64,000 bases of DNA from Xenorhabdus anantnagensis (GTDB taxonomy: Bacteria > Pseudomonadota > Gammaproteobacteria > Enterobacterales > Enterobacteriaceae). The position numbers and the translations under genes are program-made. Location of the stretch: contig NZ_JAQRFN010000003.1 of the NCBI RefSeq assembly GCF_028598555.1, forward strand, positions 207,167 through 271,166, in the 5' to 3' direction. The notes beneath the pieces are model-generated. The model had not been told where the DNA came from. It made no database searches and saw nothing but the letters and a program-made list of their open reading frames with translations. Below are positions 51,266-60,339 of this stretch, in pieces. Positions within the stretch are counted from its first letter, which is position 1, and each line of letters begins with the position of its first letter.

Positions 51266-51472
51266 ATGACAGTGGCAGCATTAAAAATAAGCCTGATTCG
51301 TTTGCCAGAAGTTCAACGCAGGACGGGTTATAGCAAGGCGTGGATCTACAAACTGATTAGCGATGGAGCATTCCCAAAACAGGTCAAAATCGGCTCGCGC
51401 TCAGTCGCTTTTATCGAAGCAGAGATTGATGACTGGATTGCACAGAGGATCGCGGAATCACGCGCGGCATAA
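51266..51472 (+). CDS. AlpA-family regulator of the island
   Basis: 68 residues from the ATG at 51266, which follows AACAGGAGAATTAAA; the longer open frame upstream is not conserved. MerR-like winged HTH of the AlpA type: LIRLPEVQRRTGYSKAWIYK, LISDGAFPKQVKIGSRSVAF and IEAEIDDWIAQRI. AlpA proteins activate excision or integrase transcription in P4-like elements. It lies between int and the primase gene, the usual P4-element order. Confidence 0.92.
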   Translation: MTVAALKISLIRLPEVQRRTGYSKAWIYKLISDGAFPKQVKIGSRSVAFIEAEIDDWIAQRIAESRAA

Positions 51473-51576
51473 CAGACAAAAGAGTATGACATAAGAAACA
51501 GAATATAAAACACAATGCCCCGAAGTGCGTCCAACACTACGAGGCGTTTCACCAACAATCATTAAGCAAGGTAAAA

Positions 51577-54018
51577 ATGATGGCTGATACACAGCATACC
51601 CAAACTCGCCCTGAATTTACAGTTCAAAAAACAGCAAGCACCCAAAAACCGCTTGACCTGATCCAGACAGTGAAAACATCCGCGATGTATTCCTGGGGAA
51701 ACCTGTTGCCTGCCTGTGGCATCAATATCCCGACAAAAGGAAAACATGGTGCCTGCCCTGTCTGCGGTGGTACTGTCCGCTTTCACTTTATCGACAACCA
51801 TCATCACGGCAACTGGCACTGCCGCCAGTGCGATGCTCCGAACTATGGTGATGGGCTGGATTTAGTGGCAAGAACCAACCGGATCACAATTACGGAAGCA
51901 GCCAAAGTTGTCGCGGATGCACTCGCATTACCTTTGCCCGAACCCAAGCCCGCCAAAGAAAACCTCTATCCAACACAACCCATTGCCGAAAGAGTCGCGG
52001 CACTGATAGCGCAGACTGTCGCCGGGCAATCTCCCTATTTGATTGCAAAAGGACTGCATTGCTCTAATCAACGGTTGTTGCCTGATAATTCGACAGTATT
52101 GGCACTGACAATACCGGATAAAAAAGTCACAGGTGCGCAGATTATCAAACCCAATGGAGAGAAAAAACTACTGTCTGGCAGCCAGAAAAAAGGGGCGTTT
52201 ATTTCTGTCTCAGAACTGGAAGAAAACTCCGATACGGTGATCATTACCGAAGGCTATGCTACCGCACTCACTGTCAGTCAATTATATAAAGGTGCAGTTC
52301 TGGCGGCATTGGATGCAAGTAATTTGTATTCTGTCGCTAAAGCCGTTCGGGAACGTTGGCCAGACACGAAAATTATTATTACAGCAGATAACGACTGGCA
52401 TCATCCCGACGAACTGGATAAGCACGGCAAACCGAAAGTGAATATCGGCAGAATCTCAGCAGAAAAAGCAGCTATTGCGGTTAATGGTTGGGTGACGTTA
52501 CCACCGACAGAGCACAAAGCCGACTGGGACGATTACCGCCAACAGTATGGTGTGGAAGGGGCAAAGCTGGCCTTTACTCAGGGGCTTTATCAACCCGCGC
52601 CAACCAAGAAAAAAGCAGACGCTCAATCTAATGATACCGAATCTTTCAAGCTGACATTATGCCAGATGGGAGCCAGCCAGCGCGGAGAAGTCTTGCTGGC
52701 ACGTTATGACGGAAATTTGGCGCTGGATGGCGCTTCGGAAACCGTGCATCACTATGACGGCATTGTCTGGCGTCCGGTCAGTGACCGCGATTTAAAACGG
52801 GAAATGGTCGCTGCCTTTATGGAAGAGAAACTACCGTACTCACCGCATGGTATCGGCTCTGCGGTAGATGCCCTGAAATTGCAGCTTCCTATGATGCAAC
52901 CGCCAGAACGCCACTTAATCGGATTCAGTAACGGCGTATTTGACCTGAAAACGTGCCGATTCAGACCTCATCGTAAAAATGATTGGTTGCTGTTGGCTAA
53001 TGACGTTGAATTCAATTCTCCTGCCTCGGGGGAAATCCTGAAAGACCATGCGCCACAGTTCTGGCAATGGCTCAACCGGGCGACAGCCAACTGTGAAAAC
53101 AAATTTGATCGGGTACTGGCGGCCCTGTTTATGGTGTTGGCAAACCGTTACGACTGGCAGTTGTTTCTGGAAGTCACCGGCGCTGGGGGCAGTGGCAAAA
53201 GTATCTTTGCTGAAATCTGTTCAATGCTGGCAGGCAAAGGCAACACTGTTTCTGCGAGTATGGCTGCACTGGAAAACCCACGGGAACGGGCGCTAATTGT
53301 AGGATATTCGTTGATTATCCTGCCAGACCAGACCCGCTATGTGGGCGATGGCTCCGGTATCAAGGCGATTACTGGCGGTGATGAAGTTGCTATTGATCCG
53401 AAGCATAAACAACCTTATTCAACCCGTATCCCTGCGGTGGTTCTGGCAGTAAATAATAATGCCATGAGTTTCAGTGATCGCAGTGGTGGTGTATCTCGGC
53501 GTCGGGTGATTTTCAACTTTTCCGAAGTTGTGCCGGAAAATGAACGCGATCCACTTCTGCGAGATAAAATCGCAGCAGAATTGCCTGTGATTATTAGGCA
53601 TCTGCTGCATCGGTTTGCTGACCCACAATCAGCAAAGCGTTTACTGGCAGAGCAACAGAAATCTGTGGAGGCGCTGGATATCAAACGCGGCACAGATCCA
53701 TTGGTCGATTTTTGTGGTTATCTTATTGTTTCCCATGAAGTTGACGGCCTATTAATCGGCAATGCGGAAATTATGCCGTTCAATCCCCGTAAGTACCTTT
53801 ATCACACCTATCTTGCTTATATGAAAGGCAATAACCTGAACAAACCTGTTTCCGTGACTCGCTTCGGAATGGATATGCCGGGCGCACTGGCGGAGTATGG
53901 GCAGTATTACCTGCGCAAGAAAAGCAAATACGGCATTCGCAGCAATCTGAGCCTGAATATCGACACCGCTATTGAGTGGATGCCAAAACTGGCAAGGGAT
54001 AACCAGCCAGAAGAATAA
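51577..54018 (+). CDS. P4 alpha-type primase-helicase
   Basis: 813 residues (P4 alpha is about 777). Three parts are visible. A zinc-ribbon, CPVCGGTVRFHF...HCRQC (about 50-85), comes first. The primase/Toprim part holds TEGYATALTV (about 222-232), the P4 alpha active-site motif EGYATA, and KIIITADND (about 265). The SF3 helicase has Walker A VTGAGGSGKSIF (about 533-545) and SLIILPDQTRYVGDGSG. The C-terminus should bind origin iterons, which are found directly downstream (54061-54281). It would initiate autonomous replication of the element. The start could be either ATG of the pair at 51577/51580. Confidence 0.93.
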   Translation: MMADTQHTQTRPEFTVQKTASTQKPLDLIQTVKTSAMYSWGNLLPACGINIPTKGKHGACPVCGGTVRFHFIDNHHHGNWHCRQCDAPNYGDGLDLVARTNRITITEAAKVVADALALPLPEPKPAKENLYPTQPIAERVAALIAQTVAGQSPYLIAKGLHCSNQRLLPDNSTVLALTIPDKKVTGAQIIKPNGEKKLLSGSQKKGAFISVSELEENSDTVIITEGYATALTVSQLYKGAVLAALDASNLYSVAKAVRERWPDTKIIITADNDWHHPDELDKHGKPKVNIGRISAEKAAIAVNGWVTLPPTEHKADWDDYRQQYGVEGAKLAFTQGLYQPAPTKKKADAQSNDTESFKLTLCQMGASQRGEVLLARYDGNLALDGASETVHHYDGIVWRPVSDRDLKREMVAAFMEEKLPYSPHGIGSAVDALKLQLPMMQPPERHLIGFSNGVFDLKTCRFRPHRKNDWLLLANDVEFNSPASGEILKDHAPQFWQWLNRATANCENKFDRVLAALFMVLANRYDWQLFLEVTGAGGSGKSIFAEICSMLAGKGNTVSASMAALENPRERALIVGYSLIILPDQTRYVGDGSGIKAITGGDEVAIDPKHKQPYSTRIPAVVLAVNNNAMSFSDRSGGVSRRRVIFNFSEVVPENERDPLLRDKIAAELPVIIRHLLHRFADPQSAKRLLAEQQKSVEALDIKRGTDPLVDFCGYLIVSHEVDGLLIGNAEIMPFNPRKYLYHTYLAYMKGNNLNKPVSVTRFGMDMPGALAEYGQYYLRKKSKYGIRSNLSLNIDTAIEWMPKLARDNQPEE

Positions 54019-54060
54019 TTTTTTCTTTATTGATGATAATTTTAAAAGAAATATAAAAAA

Positions 54061-54281
54061 ATGTTCACCACTATTCACCTTGTAATTTAAATCAGATATA
54101 TCAAGGTATTATAAGATGAATAGTTATTTTTAAACTGTTCACCAGTCTTCATCACTATTCACCTTTAAATCAGGAAAAGGTGAATAGTGATGAAGACTGG
54201 TGATGAGTCTGATTTCAAGTCATCACCATTTAACAACATGAATTTAAATGAAAATAATCAAAGGTGAATAGGGTGAACAGT
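54061..54281. other. Putative replication origin with alpha-type iterons
   Basis: Seven near-identical decamers GGTGAAYAGT. On the minus strand: 54069-54061 (partial, GGTGAACAT), 54079-54070, 54143-54134 and 54163-54154. On the plus strand: 54179-54188, 54263-54272 and 54272-54281. They are arranged head-to-head around about 54171; the inner part forms a perfect 25-bp inverted repeat (54139-54163 with 54179-54203). I recall P4 ori/crr type I iterons as GGTGAACAG(A/T), bound by alpha. It lies just after the alpha-type gene in an AT-rich region, as expected for an origin. Confidence 0.82.
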
Positions 54282-54351
54282 TTTATTACTAGTTCTTTAA
54301 TAGGGTAGGCTGTGAAAATGTTTTTTCTGGCAGGCATAGTATTTTTCAAAG

Positions 54352-54395
54352 TCTCTGGTTTGTCTGGTTAATGTATTAGCCGGACAAACCAGAGA
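54352..54395. repeat. 16-bp hairpin after the origin region
   Basis: TCTCTGGTTTGTCTGG (54352-54367) pairs with CCGGACAAACCAGAGA (54380-54395), one G-U, around a 12-nt loop. No U-run follows. It could be part of the replication region or the stem of an untranslated RNA; nothing further supports either. Confidence 0.6.
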
Positions 54396-55006
54396 AGACA
54401 AGTGTAGCGCGTCAGTGTGATTTTAGATTTATCATGCACATCAGACAAATAAGATATGTGGACACTTACTTATCCCTAATACCACAGGGTGAGAGCGTGA
54501 ATGATAGTAAAATGAGCTAAGTGATTGAAAATGACTTTTTGACACAGGCAGATATATTTATTTTTGTACAAAATAAAGACATTGTTGCTAACAAAGATTA
54601 TTTATTCAGAGTAAAAAACGTTCATGCTCTCACCCTGCCTAATACCACGATAAGCAAGAATACTTCCATATTTGAATGTCTCACTATTAATGAAACAGTA
54701 TTTAGGGTAATTGTTTTATAATACTCTTCATATGAGTGATAGTGATATCATATCCCAAATAGTTTCTTAATTTAAAAATATTCTCATTTGATTGTTTTAA
54801 CGGAAATATTTTTACATCTGGAAACCATAAACTACTTCCAACAACTTATTAGAATATTTATTTTTATTACTTGCTTATTTTTATTACTACATTAATAATG
54901 CGTCTTACATAAGGTTTTTTATTTTTCTGTTTAATTTTAATATTTACACATTGAAATCATAACTTTTGTCAAAAATAATATTACAATTAATTAGGGTAAT
55001 TATTTT
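54396..55006. other. AT-rich spacer with a distant inverted repeat
   Basis: A 611-bp gap before the cargo operon. GGGTGAGAGCGTGAA (54487-54501) and TTCATGCTCTCACCC (54621-54635) form a 15-bp inverted repeat with one mismatch, 119 bp apart, each flanked by CTAATACCAC-like sequence. The 66-codon frame inside (54521-54721) starts with GTG without a ribosome-binding site and is not accepted. The region after 54740 is about 75% AT and presumably holds the cargo promoter. Confidence 0.5.
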
Positions 55007-56236
55007 ATGTATGAGAACATTCTTAATGAAAAGCTAATGAAGTTAAAGGAAAATGGGCAATATCGTGAATTTGTAACATTAAATCGCATCTGCGGACAAT
55101 ATCCTTTGGCAAAAACAAATCATATGGAAAATGAAAATTCCGTTGTCGTTTGGTGTAGCAATGATTATCTAGGAATGTCCCAAAACCCTATTGTAATTGA
55201 TGCTATGCATAAGGCAATTGATTTATTTGGTGCCGGATCTGGTGGTTCTAGAAATATTGGAGGGAATCACTATCAATATAAAGAATTAGAATCATCATTA
55301 GCTGAATGGCATAATAAAGAATCCGCATTAGTATTTCCAACAGGTTACAGTTCGAATGATGCAACTTTGCAATGTTTACTACGCCTATTTGAAAACTGCA
55401 TTATTTTCTCTGATGAGCTAAACCATGCATCTATTATTAATGGGATACGTAGTACAAAAGCAGAATGTTTTAAATTTAAACATAACGACACAAAGCATTT
55501 AGAAAAATTACTATCAGAACAACCTTATAACCGACCTAAGATCATAGTTTTTGAATCAATTTATTCTATGGATGGTGATATTTCTCCAATTAAAGAAATT
55601 GCAGACCTTGCTAAGAAATATAATGCGTTAACTTATCTTGATGAAGTACATGCTGTTGGTATGTATGGCCCTAGAGGAGCAGGAATTGCTGCTGGGCTAG
55701 GTATTTCCGATTCAATAAATATTATTCAAGGTACTATGGCTAAAGGAATTGGTGTTATAGGTGGGTATGTCGCTGCCTCTGATACAATAATTGATGCAAT
55801 TCGTTCTTTCGCTTCTGGTTTTATATTCACAACTTCATTACCTCCGGCCATAGTAGCGGCATGCTATGCAAGCATTGAATACTTAAAGACTTCTTGTATA
55901 GAAAGAGAAAAGTTACATTCAAAAACTGAAACACTTAAAAAATATTTTAAAAATGCAGGTATTCCGATTATGAATTCCAGTGAATCACATATACTACCAG
56001 TATTAGTTGGAGATGCAAAAAAATGCAAATCTGCAGCACAGCAGCTATTGATGAAATATAACATATATTTGCAAGCAATTAATTCACCTACAGTACCCAT
56101 TGGAACAGAAAGATTTAGAGTTAATATTACTCCAAATCACTCCGATGAAAAAATGATACAATTAACGGATGCATTAGTTGAAGTTTTCTCTCTATTTAAT
56201 ATACCTTTTTCACATTCAATGAGTAAAAATATATAA
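55007..56236 (+). CDS. 5-aminolevulinate synthase-like alpha-oxoamine synthase
   Basis: 409 residues, complete. PLP-dependent condensation of an amino acid with an acyl-CoA. The PLP lysine is Lys246 in [14 protein letters not shown]. His140 (LNHASI), Asp212 and His215 ([17 protein letters not shown]) match ALAS. Succinyl-specific positions also fit ALAS: Arg20 in GQYREF (R. capsulatus Arg21) and Ser81/Asn83 in [13 protein letters not shown] (Thr83/Asn85), unlike KBL, AONS or CqsA. So glycine plus succinyl-CoA to 5-aminolevulinate is the best prediction. Enterobacteria make ALA by the C5 route, so this ALAS is probably for a secondary metabolite. Very AT-rich; first gene of a three-gene operon. 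Confidence 0.9.
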   Translation: MYENILNEKLMKLKENGQYREFVTLNRICGQYPLAKTNHMENENSVVVWCSNDYLGMSQNPIVIDAMHKAIDLFGAGSGGSRNIGGNHYQYKELESSLAEWHNKESALVFPTGYSSNDATLQCLLRLFENCIIFSDELNHASIINGIRSTKAECFKFKHNDTKHLEKLLSEQPYNRPKIIVFESIYSMDGDISPIKEIADLAKKYNALTYLDEVHAVGMYGPRGAGIAAGLGISDSINIIQGTMAKGIGVIGGYVAASDTIIDAIRSFASGFIFTTSLPPAIVAACYASIEYLKTSCIEREKLHSKTETLKKYFKNAGIPIMNSSESHILPVLVGDAKKCKSAAQQLLMKYNIYLQAINSPTVPIGTERFRVNITPNHSDEKMIQLTDALVEVFSLFNIPFSHSMSKNI

Positions 56237-56316
56237 TAAATTATTTTATCATGTCACAATAAAATAATTCCACATCACTAAAACCTTATTAAAATTATTA
56301 TGTTGGACTAACTATA

Positions 56317-56805
56317 ATGAAAGAAAAATTATCAATTAGAAGAGCAATAATTGAAGATACTGAAGATTTAGTTGAGCTACGAAAAGTATTATTATCTAAT
56401 GGAAATCTTCATTATTCAGCAAAAAATAAAGAGGATGATCTAGCTTGGCAAAAAGCATATCGCTCTTGGATTAAAAAGAACATATCAAATGAAAATGTAT
56501 TACTTTTAGTTGGTACATATGGTAAAGATAAAAATATTTGCTCATGCGTAATAGGAATCATTGATTTACGTCCACCTATTGTAGGAGTGCTCGATGGCCG
56601 AATCTGTTGGGCACAATCTCTTGTAGTGCGTAGTGATAGAAGAGGTTTAGGAATTGCAGAGGTCATGGTGAATAGCTTAGAGAATTCTCTAATAGAGAAT
56701 AATGTCCATAAAATACTTATGCAATCTAGTAAAATTGCAGAAAAATTCCATATAAGAAAAGGTTATATACACACTGGAGAAGAGTTATTTTTCAAAATAA
56801 TTTAA
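56317..56805 (+). CDS. GNAT acetyltransferase of the ALAS cluster
   Basis: 162 residues, single GNAT domain. LSIRRAIIEDTEDLVELRKV at the N-terminus, ICWAQSLVVRSDRRGLGIAE with the acetyl-CoA loop RRGLGIA (motif A), then VHKILMQSSKIAEKFHIRKGYIHTGEEL with the terminal motif B (read as KIAEKFHIRKGYIHTGEE). It lies 80 bp after the ALAS-like gene and 12 bp before the oxidoreductase gene, so it is in the same operon. It may acylate the amine of the ALAS product or a downstream intermediate; this is inference from context only. Confidence 0.85.
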   Translation: MKEKLSIRRAIIEDTEDLVELRKVLLSNGNLHYSAKNKEDDLAWQKAYRSWIKKNISNENVLLLVGTYGKDKNICSCVIGIIDLRPPIVGVLDGRICWAQSLVVRSDRRGLGIAEVMVNSLENSLIENNVHKILMQSSKIAEKFHIRKGYIHTGEELFFKII

Positions 56806-56817
56806 TGGGTAAACAGT

Positions 56818-57885
56818 ATGATGAAGGTGCTAATTATTGGCATGGGTTTTTCAGGGAAAATATTTGTTGAATCATTTAATAAAATTTCTCATGAATATGA
56901 AAATGGCATTGACATAGCTTATACGTGTAGAACAGAAAAGAATATTAATTTAGTGTATTACCCTACTGTAAAGTCAGCATTAGAATTATTTAATCCTGAT
57001 GTATTAGTAATATCTGTGAACGATGAAAATCATGGGGAGATATTATCTTTAATTAAAGATTATAAGGGATTTGTTATTTGTGAAAAACCCTTTGTAGATT
57101 CCAACTTTAAACTAAATACCGCAGAATATTTATTGAAAAATGCATCAGGATTCTGTTTAAACATGGTTGCGAGATATACAAAAGCATCTAGACTACTAAA
57201 AAAATATGTTGAAGATAATAATTTAAAATTAGTAAGAGCAAACTTTTTATGGAAGAAGAACAGAATTAATGATTATAGACCAACTACAGGTGTTATCAGC
57301 GAAATAATTCATCCATTAGATCTTATTCAGTGGATTAACAATAGTCTATTATCATTAGATGAAATAAATGGTGTAAAATCGGACTACTCAATATCCGGGG
57401 ATGAAATTCCCGATAGTTCATTTATAGTTGGTAAAATAAATGGCTCTCTTGTTACCGGATATAGTAGTTTTGTTAGCTTATTTAGAAGAAGAGAATTAGA
57501 TTTTGTTTTTCAAGACTCTTTAGGTAAATTAATATTTGCTCAATTATCGTTTGATACACCAAACTGGCATGAGCATTCAGTAAAAATTTGGACAGAAGAG
57601 AAGACCCACACTGATAACATTTTATACTTTAACTCTCTTGACCATGAATATATTGGAGACCGTAGATTAGAGCCTATTGTTAATATTATAAAGGATGTTA
57701 CTGATTTCGTTATTCTAGGAAAAAACCCTGATTTCGATTTCCCGAACCTAAAAGATGCTATATATCTTCAAAAAAATCTTAATGAAATTAATAATAAGAA
57801 AAAATCATTTTATAAAGTAAAATACAATAACACAGAAGAAAGAATTTTACTAAGTGAGAATAGTGGGCTTGATCGATTAGGGTGA
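56818..57885 (+). CDS. Gfo/Idh/MocA-family NAD(P)-dependent oxidoreductase
   Basis: 355 residues. The N-terminal Rossmann domain begins KVLIIGMGFSGKIFVESFNK (GxGxxG) and ends with the EKP motif in VICEKPFVDS. The C-terminal domain has GVISEIIHPLDLIQWI, with the His-Asp that aligns to the catalytic region of the family. It usually oxidises or reduces a hydroxyl/keto group on a sugar or small polyol. Here it may reduce the ketone of an ALAS-derived aminoketone, but no direct evidence exists. Last gene of the operon, followed by a strong terminator. Either ATG at 56818 or 56821 may start it. Confidence 0.82.
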   Translation: MMKVLIIGMGFSGKIFVESFNKISHEYENGIDIAYTCRTEKNINLVYYPTVKSALELFNPDVLVISVNDENHGEILSLIKDYKGFVICEKPFVDSNFKLNTAEYLLKNASGFCLNMVARYTKASRLLKKYVEDNNLKLVRANFLWKKNRINDYRPTTGVISEIIHPLDLIQWINNSLLSLDEINGVKSDYSISGDEIPDSSFIVGKINGSLVTGYSSFVSLFRRRELDFVFQDSLGKLIFAQLSFDTPNWHEHSVKIWTEEKTHTDNILYFNSLDHEYIGDRRLEPIVNIIKDVTDFVILGKNPDFDFPNLKDAIYLQKNLNEINNKKKSFYKVKYNNTEERILLSENSGLDRLG

Positions 57886-57890
57886 AAAAT

Positions 57891-57927
57891 AGCAAGGGGT
57901 TTAAATTAAACCCCTTGCTGCTTTTTT
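57891..57927. terminator. Bidirectional terminator between the ALAS operon and lysR
   Basis: AGCAAGGGGTTTAA (57891-57904) and TTAAACCCCTTGCT (57906-57919) form a 14-bp perfect palindrome, followed by GCTTTTTTAA. The lysR stop codon lies in the palindrome. It closes the ALAS-GNAT-oxidoreductase operon and the convergent lysR. Confidence 0.92.
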
Positions 57928-58764
57928 AACCTCCCCAATAAAAAAATGATCTACTCTATCAAAATAATGTTTCTTATGAGAAAGATATATACTTCTATGT
58001 AACTTAATAGGTAAATCATGCAATTTTATCTTTTCAAAAGATTGTAAGAATAACTTTGGACCGATGGAAACACCAATTCCTAAATCAACCATTTTTGCAA
58101 TTGTATTACAATCACTTACATGGGAATAAACATTAGGACTTATATTATTTTCATTGAAAAAAATCTCTATTTTATTTTTATATGGTGCCATTGGCATAAT
58201 GAATTTATTGATATTGAAAAAACCGTTTAATGATACACCGTCTAAAGGTGACTCCATGTCTATCTTTGTTGCCATCACTAACTCATCCTCTAATATTGGA
58301 ATTGACTCACACCCAAAATCATCACTAATTGTAAAACCAAAATCTATTAAATCATTTATAATCCATTCCTTAATTTCATCATACCCCCCTTCAAATAGTA
58401 TAATATCAATAAATGGGTATGATTTATTTATCTCCTTTATAACTGAGGGTAGAATTGTTCTCTTTACACTCTCAAAAACTCCAATCCTCAAAACATAAGG
58501 AATATTTTCATCAATAAATTTCTTTTTCATCAAATTTCGGTTAATCTCTAATATCCTACATATATATGCATAGGCATTTATGCCATGATGAGTTAAACTC
58601 ACTTTTCGGCCATTTCTCACAAATAAGAAAACCCCTAGTTCTTTTTCTAAAGCTGAAACCGCATGGCTTATTGCAGACTGTGTTTTGTTTAACTTTTCAG
58701 CAGCCTTAGAAAAACTTCCTGTCATAATCACTGTTTCAAAAATTTCATATTTAGTTATACTCAT
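57901..58764 (-). CDS. LysR-family regulator of the ALAS cluster
   Basis: 287 residues. N-terminal HTH: FETVIMTGSFSKAAEKLNKT, QSAISHAVSALEKELGVFLF and VRNGRKVSLTHHG. The effector domain starts near residue 90 (YVLRIGVFESVKR). It is convergent with the three-gene operon and divergent from the MFS gene (316 bp apart), so it probably controls the exporter and perhaps the whole cluster in response to a pathway intermediate. The base composition matches the cluster, suggesting joint acquisition. Confidence 0.88.
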   Translation of the reverse strand: MSITKYEIFETVIMTGSFSKAAEKLNKTQSAISHAVSALEKELGVFLFVRNGRKVSLTHHGINAYAYICRILEINRNLMKKKFIDENIPYVLRIGVFESVKRTILPSVIKEINKSYPFIDIILFEGGYDEIKEWIINDLIDFGFTISDDFGCESIPILEDELVMATKIDMESPLDGVSLNGFFNINKFIMPMAPYKNKIEIFFNENNISPNVYSHVSDCNTIAKMVDLGIGVSIGPKLFLQSFEKIKLHDLPIKLHRSIYLSHKKHYFDRVDHFFIGEVKKAARGLI

Positions 58765-59080
58765 GATTTTTTTTCATACCTTCGCATTTAAATATTTCAT
58801 TTTATTTATTACATCTTGTTGTATATACTAAAAAATGTACTAACATGAGGCTTTACCCTATTTAATGATTAACCACAATAACATTTTTACATAAAATATT
58901 ATTACAACTTTATTAAATGCAAATAACCTTATTTACATAGGGAAGTGTAATTAAGCTAAATTACAAACTATTTGGGTGTAGACCTGTACTCTATATACTA
59001 CATTTAAAATGGCATCAAGTTCATCACCATACTAATTAGTCACATTAATGAATTAAAATATGATATAAAGGCATAGCTGC
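58765..59080. promoter_or_regulatory. lysR-MFS divergent promoter region
   Basis: A 316-bp AT-rich region between the divergent regulator and exporter. It must contain both promoters and the LysR operator. Short T-N11-A candidates are too frequent in this composition to single one out. No gene is seen. Confidence 0.45.
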
Positions 59081-60241
59081 ATGAAAAAAATTATTTTTTT
59101 AGCTATAGGTATGTTTGCTCTGGGGTTTAATACCTATATTATAGCAGGAATTATACCTGGAGTTAGTGAGACATATCAAAAAAGTGCATCTCAAATTGGA
59201 CAGGCTGTAAGTATATTTACTTTATGTTATGCAATTTCAGCCCCATTATTTGCTTCTCTCTTAGCAGGAAAATCGATTAAAAAAATTCTATTAATTTCTA
59301 TAATAATTTTTGGGGTTGCAAATGCCTTAACCGCCATTGCTCCAAATTTTTCTGTATTCCTGATCTCTAGAGCGATTGCTGGGGTTAGTGCTGGCTTATT
59401 CTCTCCATTAGCTATAGCAGGCTCTACATTGCTAGTTTCTGCCGAAAAGAAAGGACGTGCCCTTGGATTAACAGTAGGTGGAATGAGTATCGGAACTGTG
59501 TTAGGCGTTCCTGTTGGCCTTTATCTCGCAAATCAATTTGGTTGGCAAGCTACAATGTGGTTTACTGTTATCCTTAGCTTTATCGCAGCCTTAAGCATAT
59601 TCAAATTTTTCCCTTTTATCCCAGCAACCGCCCCTCCATCCATGAAAGATAGGGTTGTAATGTTTTTAGATAAACGAGTGACAATCACAGTGCTTATAAC
59701 TCTTTTTGCTGGCCTTGCAAGTTTAGGGTTATATACATACTTATCTCCTTTATTACAGGATATTAGCGGTTCAAATAATATAACATCATATTTATGGGCA
59801 TGGGGATTAGGTGGATTATTTGGAAGTTTATTAGTTGGGTACTTAATAGATTATTTTAAAAAAACAAAGTTATTAATTTTACTTATTTTAATATTATTAG
59901 CATGTTCTGTCATATGCATCCCGATAATGATTCACATACCATTAATAAAGTATCTACCATTCTTCATATGGGGCGCGATGGGATGGGCTGCGGGAGCACC
60001 TCAGCAACATCTTTTATTGTCTTATCAACCTAAACATGGCAGTGCAGTCATTGCTCTTAATAGCTCAATCAACTATCTGGGAAGCTCAATAGGTGCGATG
60101 TTAGGTGGTGTTGTCATATCTCTTGGAATAGGTACTATGGTTTTAATCTATTTTGCAGTATTTTTTATTTTAATTTCATTAATTCTACAATTTTATAGCA
60201 TGAGAAATAGTGCGTTCAGAACAATATCTTCCGAGCAATGA
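59081..60241 (+). CDS. MFS exporter of the ALAS cluster (DHA1 type)
   Basis: 386 residues with 12 predicted transmembrane helices, starting KKIIFLAIGMFALGFNTYII. Features of the DHA1 sugar/drug efflux group: LFASLLAGKSIKKILL after TM2 (motif-A-like), SRAIAGVSAGLFSPLAIAGS in TM4, and LGLTVGGMSIGTVLGVPVGL in TM5. As the only transporter beside the ALAS operon and under its LysR gene, it probably exports the product. It is also possible that it confers self-resistance to an external compound. It ends 95 bp before the IS701 insertion and is intact. Confidence 0.88.
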   Translation: MKKIIFLAIGMFALGFNTYIIAGIIPGVSETYQKSASQIGQAVSIFTLCYAISAPLFASLLAGKSIKKILLISIIIFGVANALTAIAPNFSVFLISRAIAGVSAGLFSPLAIAGSTLLVSAEKKGRALGLTVGGMSIGTVLGVPVGLYLANQFGWQATMWFTVILSFIAALSIFKFFPFIPATAPPSMKDRVVMFLDKRVTITVLITLFAGLASLGLYTYLSPLLQDISGSNNITSYLWAWGLGGLFGSLLVGYLIDYFKKTKLLILLILILLACSVICIPIMIHIPLIKYLPFFIWGAMGWAAGAPQQHLLLSYQPKHGSAVIALNSSINYLGSSIGAMLGGVVISLGIGTMVLIYFAVFFILISLILQFYSMRNSAFRTISSEQ

Positions 60242-60339
60242 TTTATCACTCATAGTGACAATCGCTGCCACATTATTTTATATACTCTATGGATTTTGAG
60301 TTACCTCGCGATAGCAAGGGAATGCCCCCGTGAGCCTAG

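Noticed and set aside
54521..54721. 66-codon frame before the ALAS operon
   Set aside because: GTG start without ribosome-binding site, contains one arm of an inverted repeat, no recognisable domain.
55007..56236. CqsA/LqsA-type autoinducer synthase
   Set aside because: Arg20 and the [11 protein letters not shown] region match ALAS succinyl-CoA binding, and no sensor kinase gene is nearby.
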